Origin: an uncultured bacterium
Lineage (GTDB): Bacteria; Bdellovibrionota_C; UBA2361; SZUA-149; CALKYB01
Reading direction: 5' to 3'
Assembly: GCA_938022485.1 (NCBI GenBank)
Contig: CALIEE010000307.1
Location: 1-11,888 of the forward strand
DNA length: 11,888 nucleotides
The position numbers and the translations under genes are program-made. The notes below the pieces were generated by a model. The model did no database searches, was not told the DNA's origin, and saw only the letters and a program-made list of their open reading frames with translations. This document shows positions 7,237 to 11,888 of this stretch, piece by piece (positions within the stretch are counted from its first letter, which is position 1; every line of letters begins with the position of its first letter).

Positions 7237-7303
7237 TGCATATGCAGATTTCTCTCTGCATAAGTTAGATCGACCCTAATATGGAAATACTTTAGGTATG
7301 CAG
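7237..7303. promoter_or_regulatory. Hairpin and repeated TATGCAG motifs, possible operator
   Basis: TATGCAGA (7241-7248) and TCTGCATA (7255-7262) form a perfect 8-bp inverted repeat with a 6-nt spacer. A 10-bp palindrome TGCATATGCA (7237-7246) overlaps the left arm. A third TATGCAG lies at 7297-7303 and continues into a short ATGC/GCAT palindrome. The cluster lies upstream of the minus-strand gene and could be an operator or leader hairpin for it. No T-run follows on either strand, which makes a terminator unlikely. Confidence 0.35.
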
Positions 7304-7478
7304 CATGTTTTTCATAGGTTTTAATTGTTACTGATTCCAACAGGTTGGGCTAGATTAGGGTAGTTGCAGTAAATAAAATGGGCGAATTGCTACTAGTTTT
7401 TGTTGTCGGAGCCTCAGCAATGTTAGAGATTTCCTAATAAACTGCTTTCGAGGGCAGACCATTCTGCTTGGAGTTATA
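7304..7478. other. Non-coding spacer upstream of the large membrane-protein gene
   Basis: The spacer presumably holds the promoter of the following gene, but no clean -35/-10 pair is visible. The best candidate is TTGGGC (7345-7350) with TAAATA (7370-7375) at 19-bp spacing, which is weak. Near the 3' end GCAGA/TCTGC (7454-7458 and 7463-7467) forms a 5-bp stem with a CCAT loop directly before the Shine-Dalgarno. A 19-codon hydrophobic frame at 7378-7437 lacks a ribosome binding site. Confidence 0.3.
7470..7473 (+). promoter_or_regulatory. Ribosome binding site for a TTG-started gene
   Basis: GGAG lies 5 nt before the TTG at 7479 and 8 nt before a second TTG at 7482. The spacing slightly favours 7482. 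A small hairpin (7454-7467) ends 2 nt before the GGAG. Confidence 0.45.
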
Positions 7479-9863
7479 TTGTTGAATATCCAGAGATACT
7501 TACCTTCTCTCATATTGTTAAGCTTCAGCTTTTTCGTTCTGAACTGGTTTAGCTTCTATTTTACCTCTGGAATTGTTCCGGCGGTTGATCTCGCGGGCCA
7601 TGTTTCACAAACAGAGAGACTTGTTGAAGCCCTACTCTCGGGCAGCCTTTTTTATTTCGATGAGAGAACTTTCAGTGGTTGGCCGGCTTTTCAATTCTAC
7701 GGTTTTCTTCCTCATCTATTGGCAGCTCTTTCTTATCCTTTAGCGAGTATTTTTGCTGAAAGTAGTAATCTATCTGTTGATCATAATACCTACCGGCTAG
7801 CCGTTCACTGCTGGTTATTAATTGGCTGCGCGACTCTAAATTTTTCAGTTTACTATTTTGTCAGTGGAATGTTGGAGAAAGATTTTTTGACGTTGTGGTC
7901 TAGCGTGGCTCTGGCTTCAATAGTTTCCGCTCTGACTTTCTGGTTTTTAAACCACGACCATCAGTGGTACGGAATTGGAGCTGCAGCTCCTCTTCATATC
8001 GGACTCTTCTCCCAAGTATTTGGCTGGCATTTCTTTTTATTGCATCTGGGAGCATTGGTTAGATTTCTTAAGAATGATTCGGGAAGGCAATTTGCCTTAA
8101 CTTCTGTCCTCTTTGCAGCCCTATTTATCTCCCATACCTTAACAGCCGTTTATTCCGGTTTTATTGTTTTTATGGCCTTTGTGTGGTTTCGAGAGCACAG
8201 AGTTGCTATTTTGCAAAGCCATCTTGTTGGAGTTTGTTTAGTTGCTTTCTGGCTCTTACCGTTTTTTAAATATTCGGGTACCTACACCGCACTTGATGTG
8301 TATAGACCGCAAGGTGATTTCATCGAGCTTTTCTTCAGGTATCCACTGTTGGCCTTGAAGGACAATTTACTGAATTTGTTTTTTAGCGGGCAGTTTAAAG
8401 GGATGAGCCCGGTAGAGCCTTTTCTTTTATTCTCGCTTTTTATTGCGATTTGGAAGAGAGAGCAGATTAGATCCAAGTTTTTCTACTTTTTTATTTTTAG
8501 CTTTCCTGTTTCAATAACAGTTTTTTCAAGTGGATTCATCGCGAGTAGTATTCCTTTGGGTATTCACTACTACCGATTCAACGCCTATCACTTTCTTTTA
8601 CTAATGGCCCTGCTTAGCTGGCCTGTTGTGGTATGTATTTCTAGTGGAACTGCTTCTCGCGGCTACGCACTAGTTCTGCTAGTTTTTTCGGTCTTTTGTA
8701 CTTGGGTAAACGTCTCGTTGCCTCACTATGAAAGGGCAAAGATTAAAGATTTAGCTCAGAGCAGACAGTTCTTGAAAGATGAACAGTTAGTTGTGAATGC
8801 TCTGACCTCTACTCATGGAATGTCTGGCGGAAGAGTCTATACGGAGTATTTCGATGACTATAAGAGATATAGTTTTCTTTCTGCTCACTATATTCATACC
8901 CAACTGAGTAGCACTCGAGAGGTGTTGAACGGTTTGTTTGTTCAGAGCGCCTTGGCTTATAGAATGCCTGTAGTTAGCGCTAACCTGCTGGGTGCCAAAA
9001 CTTATCATACTCCATTGTTATTTACGGATCGCTCGGAACTTAGTGATGCAACCAAGGTTCAGCAGCTAAAAGACTTTGGAGTTAGTGACATAGTAATTGG
9101 CAATCGTAGATTTCTTGAAAAGCTTAGGCCTTTTCTTGCAGAGCCTGAGAAGAAGGTCGGACGTTATTGGATTGCTAAGATCTCCGACAGTGCTTTTAAT
9201 CCAATCACACCAGTGAGGAAGAAAGTGGTTGGCTACCTAGATTTAAAAGGAAACTTACCTTTTAAGTTTATCCAGTATTTTCTATATGCTCGGGATAGTT
9301 TTTATTCAGAGCTGGAACTGGTCGCTTTGGATGGACTATCGAATGTTCCTGAAGGAATGAAGGCTGTAATTATCAATGGTCAGCTTACTGGTAAATTTAG
9401 GTCGCCAAGGTTGGAGCTAGATTATGAAGAGCCAGTTCACTTTAATCATTTTAATGTAAGGTATCAGCATAATTTTGAGTTAGATAGTTTCAATGATGTC
9501 GAGGCTTATCTTAACTCTAAGCGGAGCCAGCTCAGCAATTTGATTTCAGGAATCAGTGCCCCAAAAGTTTCTGGCAAAACCCCTCGCAGGTCTAGTGAGC
9601 GCCGTTTAAACAGAATGGATTTTGAAAATCTTGAGCCAGGACAGCTTTATCGAGTCAACTACAGTTATTTCCCTTACTGGAAAGCCAAGGGAGCTAAATT
9701 ATTTCGAGGTATGGGGGAGAGAATTTTTCTTCAAGCTAGTAGTGAGACTGCACAGCTGAAGTATTCTAAGTGGCACGACTGGACTAGTTGGCTTGGACTT
9801 TTTATTAATTTCTTCGCTGGGGCTATCGCTTGGGTTGAGTTTAGGACCTCAGAAGAGAGCTAA
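7479..9863 (+). CDS. Multi-pass membrane protein, putative GT-C-type glycosyltransferase
   Basis: The 794-residue product has about 11-12 predicted membrane helices in its first 415 residues (for example 7-28, 105-130, 137-157, 203-232, 363-388 and 394-412). A soluble, probably extracytoplasmic, domain of about 350 residues follows, with one last helix near 768-788. The first loop contains VPAVDLAGHVSQ with D37, then GWPAFQFYGFLPHLLAALSYP. This pattern is typical of the membrane family labelled '6-pyruvoyl-tetrahydropterin synthase-related', thought to be GT-C glycosyltransferases that use polyprenyl-phosphate sugars; D37 would be the catalytic or metal-binding aspartate. Donor and acceptor are unknown, and no polysaccharide genes are nearby. 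The start is a TTG (7479 or 7482); no upstream ATG in frame makes sense. The length and frame are intact. The family assignment is from motif memory, so moderately sure. Confidence 0.8.
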   Translation: MLNIQRYLPSLILLSFSFFVLNWFSFYFTSGIVPAVDLAGHVSQTERLVEALLSGSLFYFDERTFSGWPAFQFYGFLPHLLAALSYPLASIFAESSNLSVDHNTYRLAVHCWLLIGCATLNFSVYYFVSGMLEKDFLTLWSSVALASIVSALTFWFLNHDHQWYGIGAAAPLHIGLFSQVFGWHFFLLHLGALVRFLKNDSGRQFALTSVLFAALFISHTLTAVYSGFIVFMAFVWFREHRVAILQSHLVGVCLVAFWLLPFFKYSGTYTALDVYRPQGDFIELFFRYPLLALKDNLLNLFFSGQFKGMSPVEPFLLFSLFIAIWKREQIRSKFFYFFIFSFPVSITVFSSGFIASSIPLGIHYYRFNAYHFLLLMALLSWPVVVCISSGTASRGYALVLLVFSVFCTWVNVSLPHYERAKIKDLAQSRQFLKDEQLVVNALTSTHGMSGGRVYTEYFDDYKRYSFLSAHYIHTQLSSTREVLNGLFVQSALAYRMPVVSANLLGAKTYHTPLLFTDRSELSDATKVQQLKDFGVSDIVIGNRRFLEKLRPFLAEPEKKVGRYWIAKISDSAFNPITPVRKKVVGYLDLKGNLPFKFIQYFLYARDSFYSELELVALDGLSNVPEGMKAVIINGQLTGKFRSPRLELDYEEPVHFNHFNVRYQHNFELDSFNDVEAYLNSKRSQLSNLISGISAPKVSGKTPRRSSERRLNRMDFENLEPGQLYRVNYSYFPYWKAKGAKLFRGMGERIFLQASSETAQLKYSKWHDWTSWLGLFINFFAGAIAWVEFRTSEES

Positions 9864-10028
9864 GCTCAGGCTATTAAACTGATTGTCAGTGTTTGCGAAA
9901 GCATTGAAATTTCCTGTTTATAAAACTCCGGCCTGCCACTAGCTTGGTGGTTTGCTCAAATCAATGCTAAGCCTAAGCCTCGTTCAAAAAAGGTTTGAAT
10001 CATAAAGGATAATAAGATTTCGATTGGT
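9864..10028. other. Spacer after the membrane-protein gene, no clear terminator
   Basis: The spacer contains a weak stem CCAC/GTGG near 9936-9951 and TTCAAA/TTTGAA (9983-9988 and 9994-9999, 5-nt loop). Neither is followed by a T-run. No convincing promoter pair was found: TTGCGA at 9893 and TATAAA at 9919 are 20 bp apart. Confidence 0.3.
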
Positions 10029-10175
10029 ATGATTTTGGTTAGGGTTGTGTTCGGTTTTCTCGCTGGGCTTATTTCAATTATGATACTGAACAATTGGCCT
10101 CCGGCAGTTATAGTTGCGGCAGTGTGGGTGCCCAATAGTTGGCTGACAAAGGTCACTCAGTGGCTCAAGTTTTAA
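10029..10175 (+). CDS. Possible 48-residue membrane protein
   Basis: An ATG frame of 48 codons encodes MILVRVVFGFLAGLISIMIL, then NNWPPAVIVAAVWVPNSWL and a basic, aromatic end (TKVTQWLKF). This gives two hydrophobic segments with a short NNWPP turn, a common layout for small inner-membrane proteins. AAAGGAT at 10004-10010 is too far (18 nt) to serve the ATG, but would suit a start at about 10017 (an ATT). The TGA at 9996 limits the frame upstream. An antisense frame of 66 codons covers the same DNA (9956-10156) and looks less protein-like. There is no recognised family, and the call could be a chance frame. Confidence 0.4.
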   Translation: MILVRVVFGFLAGLISIMILNNWPPAVIVAAVWVPNSWLTKVTQWLKF

Positions 10176-10219
10176 TTTGAACATTACTTACGGGCTTCAT
10201 TGAGACTGTGCCTTTGGGA

Positions 10220-10274
10220 TATACCCCGCCCACTTTAAACTTCGGCTTTTCTATGAAATTCCAAGCGGGGTATA
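10220..10274 (+). repeat. Left-end hairpin of the inverted-repeat element
   Basis: TATACCCCGC (10220-10229) pairs perfectly with GCGGGGTATA (10265-10274) across a 35-nt loop. The loop includes ACTTTAAA and CTTTTCTA (10246-10253), both shared with the right end. Confidence 0.6.
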
Positions 10275-10294
10275 CCGGGCGCGAAGCGTCCGGT
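10274..10294 (+). repeat. Short hairpin with a CGAAG loop
   Basis: ACCGGGCG (10274-10281) pairs with CGTCCGGT (10287-10294), seven Watson-Crick pairs and one G-T wobble, around CGAAG. The core GCGAAGC (10281-10287) matches the known, unusually stable d(GCGAAGC) mini-hairpin. Confidence 0.5.
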
Positions 10295-10329
10295 AGAGAT
10301 TTATATATTGAAACCTAAAGTAATTATTT

Positions 10330-10346
10330 CAAGAGCGTAGCTCTTG
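10330..10346 (+). repeat. Short perfect hairpin CAAGAGC-GTA-GCTCTTG
   Basis: A seven-base-pair perfect stem with a 3-nt loop. Like the neighbouring hairpins it has no T-run, so termination is unlikely. Confidence 0.5.
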
Positions 10347-10396
10347 GCAGGAAAAGCTCAAAATCCTTTGTTTAAGCTTTAATTGGTACTTTTCTT

Positions 10397-10408
10397 GCGA
10401 AGCTTCGC
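10397..10408. repeat. 12-bp perfect palindrome GCGAAGCTTCGC
   Basis: The perfect palindrome contains GCGAAGC on both strands, the same heptamer as at 10281-10287. Confidence 0.5.
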
Positions 10409-10422
10409 TTCACTGTATATTT

Positions 10423-10437
10423 TGGGCGAGGTATATC
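10423..10437 (-). repeat. Third partial copy of the terminal motif
   Basis: Read on the minus strand this is GATATACCTCGCCCA. It matches the left-end sequence at 10218-10232 (GATATACCCCGCCCA) at 14 of 15 positions, in inverted orientation. Confidence 0.5.
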
Positions 10438-10447
10438 TGTCTAATGG

Positions 10448-10463
10448 CTTTGCTTATGCAAAG
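10448..10463 (+). repeat. Short perfect hairpin CTTTGC-TTAT-GCAAAG
   Basis: A six-base-pair perfect stem with a 4-nt loop, ending 2 nt before the right-end hairpin. Confidence 0.45.
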
Positions 10464-10465
10464 TT

Positions 10466-10524
10466 TATACTGAAACCTAGACTAAGCTCTAGAAAAGGAC
10501 GTAATTTAAAGTGGTTTCAGTATA
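10466..10524 (+). repeat. Right-end hairpin of the inverted-repeat element
   Basis: TATACTGAAACC (10466-10477) pairs perfectly with GGTTTCAGTATA (10513-10524) across a 35-nt loop. TAGAAAAG (10490-10497) and TTTAAAGTG (10505-10513) are the inverted counterparts of the left-end motifs. Confidence 0.6.
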
Positions 10525-10540
10525 TCTCCACAAACAGTCT

Positions 10541-10690
10541 CTTTTTTCGTTCTTTTTCCTAAAAATATTCTTTTAAACTAAAAGTATTTCGGGAACCGTG
10601 GAATAGAGATAGTGTTTTTGAGGGGGTAAGAAGTTTTTTCTTGTACGCTCTTAGCTTTTCTTTTATATCTACCATCGTGGCAGCGTTATT
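10541..10690. other. T-rich spacer downstream of topA
   Basis: The spacer is T-rich on the plus strand, with a weak stem CTTTTA/TAAAAG near 10570-10584 (loop AAC). No convincing gene, RNA or promoter is seen. Confidence 0.3.
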
Positions 10691-10692
10691 GG

Positions 10693-10726
10693 AGGGGGAG
10701 AGACGGGGAGTTCGAGGCCCCGCCCC
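10693..10726 (-). terminator. GC-rich hairpin just past the topA stop, possible terminator
   Basis: CGGGG (10704-10708) pairs with CCCCG (10718-10722) around a 9-nt loop. The stem may extend through GGGG near 10694-10698 and CCCC at 10723-10726, across an AGAGA bulge. It begins about 20 nt after the topA stop on the minus strand. A pyrimidine tract (TCTCTCCCCCTCC) follows instead of a U-run, so intrinsic termination is uncertain. Confidence 0.3.
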
Positions 10727-10744
10727 AGCCATTCTCTTCGAGCC

Positions 10745-11888
10745 CTACTTTTCCTTATCAGCGGCCTTCTTTTTTGTAGTAGCCTTCTTGGTAGCTGCTT
10801 TTTTCTTAGTTTCTTTCTTCTCAGTGTCCTTTTTAGCAGCAGCTTTCTTAGTCGTAGCTTTCTTTTTGGTTTCTTTTTCCTCAGCCGTCTTCTTTTTCTT
10901 AGGCTTGGGAGTTGTCTTTCCTAGCTTGTCTCTTCGGGCAAGAAGTAGCTCGCATGCTCGCTCCATAGTGAGTTCTAAAGGATCTTCACCTTTTGGAATA
11001 GTTGCGTTTACTTTTCCATCGGACACATATGGGCCATAACGACCTGTTCGAACAGTTACTGGCAATTCACTGTCTGGATGCTCACCCAGTTCCTTTAAGG
11101 CCTTAGGGGCCGCTCTTTTTCGACTTTTCTTGGGCTGGGCAAGTAAATGAATAGCTTGCTCCAAGGTAATCGTAATTGGAGACATTTCCTCCATATTGAT
11201 CGAGCGAGTTTCCGTTCCACATTTGATGTAGGGACCAAATCGACCATTCATAGCCATTACCGGTTCTTTCATCTCTGGGTGTTCCCCGAGATCAATTGGT
11301 AGAGCCAGTAGTTTAACAGACTGTTCTAAAGTGACATCTTCTGGAGTCATGTTGGATAACAATGAGGCCATTTTGGGTTTCTTCTTGGAACCTTCTTCCT
11401 GATCACCGTGCTGAACATAAGGGCCGTATGGGCCGACCTTCAGGTAAATAGGTTTACCCGACTCAGGGTGTTCTCCAAGGCTCTCCGGTGGCCTTGAGGC
11501 TAACTCCAGCGCCTGAACTGCCGCATCAAGAGTTAGCTCATCAGGAGCTGTTCCGTCAGGAACACTAGAGCGCTGCTCACCATTAGTTATGAACGGCCCG
11601 TAGCGACCAATTCTAACTTCAACATCGACTCCACCATCGGTTGTTCCTAAGGGGATTCCACATACAACTCTGGGGTCAATGTCTTCAAGACCTTTGGTGA
11701 TCAGGGTTTCAAGGCCTGGGTGACCATTACCGAAATAAAAGTTCTTCAAATACTTTATATTTTCAGCTTCACCTCGGGAAATAGCATCAAGGTCATCTTC
11801 GAGTTTTGCTGTGAAGTCGTAGTCCACTATGTTGGAGAAATGATTCTCAAGTAGGGAAACTACCGACATCGCAGTGAAGGACGGTACA
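10745..11888 (-). CDS. topA: DNA topoisomerase I, C-terminal part (5' end outside window)
   Basis: Topoisomerase I (type IA) relaxes negative supercoils. Only the last roughly 380 residues are present. The frame is open to the right edge, and residues VPSFTA before MSVVSLLENHF match the conserved core, so the ATG at 11869 is internal. The fragment starts at the end of the catalytic core (VDYDFTAKLEDDLDAI, FYFGNGHPGL). Four C-terminal repeats follow, each with a glycine/aromatic motif (GRYGPFI, GPYGPYV, GRFGPYI, GRYGPYV) next to GEHPE/D-type turns, instead of the zinc fingers of E. coli TopA. The protein ends in about 55 residues of lysine/alanine/threonine-rich tail (10748-10915) with two similar EKKETKKKA-type repeats, probably for DNA binding. 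The active-site tyrosine lies outside the window. Transcription is leftward, towards the hairpin-rich region. Confidence 0.96.
   Translation of the reverse strand, partial: VPSFTAMSVVSLLENHFSNIVDYDFTAKLEDDLDAISRGEAENIKYLKNFYFGNGHPGLETLITKGLEDIDPRVVCGIPLGTTDGGVDVEVRIGRYGPFITNGEQRSSVPDGTAPDELTLDAAVQALELASRPPESLGEHPESGKPIYLKVGPYGPYVQHGDQEEGSKKKPKMASLLSNMTPEDVTLEQSVKLLALPIDLGEHPEMKEPVMAMNGRFGPYIKCGTETRSINMEEMSPITITLEQAIHLLAQPKKSRKRAAPKALKELGEHPDSELPVTVRTGRYGPYVSDGKVNATIPKGEDPLELTMERACELLLARRDKLGKTTPKPKKKKTAEEKETKKKATTKKAAAKKDTEKKETKKKAATKKATTKKKAADKEK

Larger units (their letters stand above)
10203..10540. repeat. Hairpin-rich inverted-repeat element (possible MITE or BIME-like)
   Basis: A 338-bp non-coding segment is bounded by imperfect inverted repeats about 70 bp long. 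Reading inward from each end (right end reverse-complemented) the order is AGACTGT, 7-8 nt, GATATAC, a variable 6-mer (CCCGCC left, TGAAAC right), CACTTTAAA, 6-7 nt, CTTTTCTA, about 11 nt, then the partner of a local stem. Both ends therefore fold on their own into hairpins with similar loops and different stems. Between them lie further short hairpins and a partial third unit. No transposase and no clear target-site duplication were found. The element lies between a possible small ORF and the 3' end of topA. Confidence 0.6.

Noticed and set aside
7378..7437. 19-codon hydrophobic frame (MGELLLVFVVGASAMLEIS) before the membrane-protein gene
   Set aside because: It has no ribosome binding site and is too short to separate from chance; a leader-peptide role has no supporting attenuator structure.
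9893..9924. Promoter-like TTGCGA and TATAAA upstream of the small ORF
   Set aside because: The 20-bp spacing is outside the usual sigma-70 range, and the next candidate, TTGAAA, is only 9 bp from TATAAA.
9956..10156. 66-codon minus-strand frame in the spacer after the membrane-protein gene
   Set aside because: It has no convincing ribosome binding site and mixed composition, and the plus-strand frame over the same DNA looks more protein-like.
10203..10540. CRISPR array
   Set aside because: The repeats are inverted and variable, not direct and regularly spaced, and no cas gene is nearby.
10701..10731. tRNA-like 3' end (TTCGAGG ... CCCCAGCCA)
   Set aside because: The distance from the T-loop to CCA is two bases short, and no D-arm, anticodon arm or matching 5' acceptor strand is found upstream. 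It is not a functional tRNA.
10641..11039. 132-codon plus-strand open frame rich in Phe, Val, Ala and Ser
   Set aside because: It is the reverse strand of the topA lysine/alanine-rich tail; AAG-type codons read backwards as CTT/TTC give the hydrophobic runs. It has no ribosome binding site and no domain pattern.

Overview
The window (11,888 bp, moderately AT-rich) looks like chromosome of a Gram-negative bacterium. It encodes a SurA-like periplasmic chaperone with a signal peptide, the transcription-repair coupling factor Mfd, the ThrH-type phosphoserine phosphatase, and a topoisomerase I that ends in glycine/aromatic C-terminal repeats plus a lysine/alanine-rich tail. This mix would fit a deltaproteobacterium- or Bdellovibrionota-like lineage, but that placement is a low-confidence inference. 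No integrase, transposase, phage gene or CRISPR array is visible.

Layout. Positions 1-5351 hold three tightly spaced plus-strand genes, probably one transcription unit: the 3' half of mfd (cut by the window edge), a SurA-like chaperone, and a strongly divergent UvrA-family ATPase. Positions 5427-7058 hold thrH, a TerB/J-like protein whose GTG start shares one base with the thrH stop, and a small unrecognised protein. A 65-residue gene on the minus strand (7010-7207) converges on the last of these and overlaps it tail to tail. After a 270-bp spacer with a hairpin and TATGCAG motifs, 7479-9863 encodes a large multi-pass membrane protein that resembles GT-C-type glycosyltransferases. Positions 9864-10744 are mostly non-coding. 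They contain a possible 48-residue membrane protein (10029-10175), a 338-bp hairpin-rich element bounded by imperfect inverted repeats (10203-10540), and a GC-rich hairpin just past topA. From 10745 to the right edge the minus strand encodes the C-terminal part of topA.

How the genes relate. Mfd removes stalled RNA polymerase and recruits UvrA, so a UvrA relative two genes downstream is suggestive. That relative keeps every element of one composite ATP site (Walker A, Walker B and H-loop of domain I with the signature of domain II). It has lost every element of the other site, and also the C-terminal zinc hairpin used in damage recognition. This ordered loss is the strongest protein-level oddity here. 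The strongest DNA-level oddity is the 10203-10540 element: its two ends are inverted copies of a hairpin unit whose outer motifs and loop are conserved, while the stem has changed on both strands so that pairing is kept.
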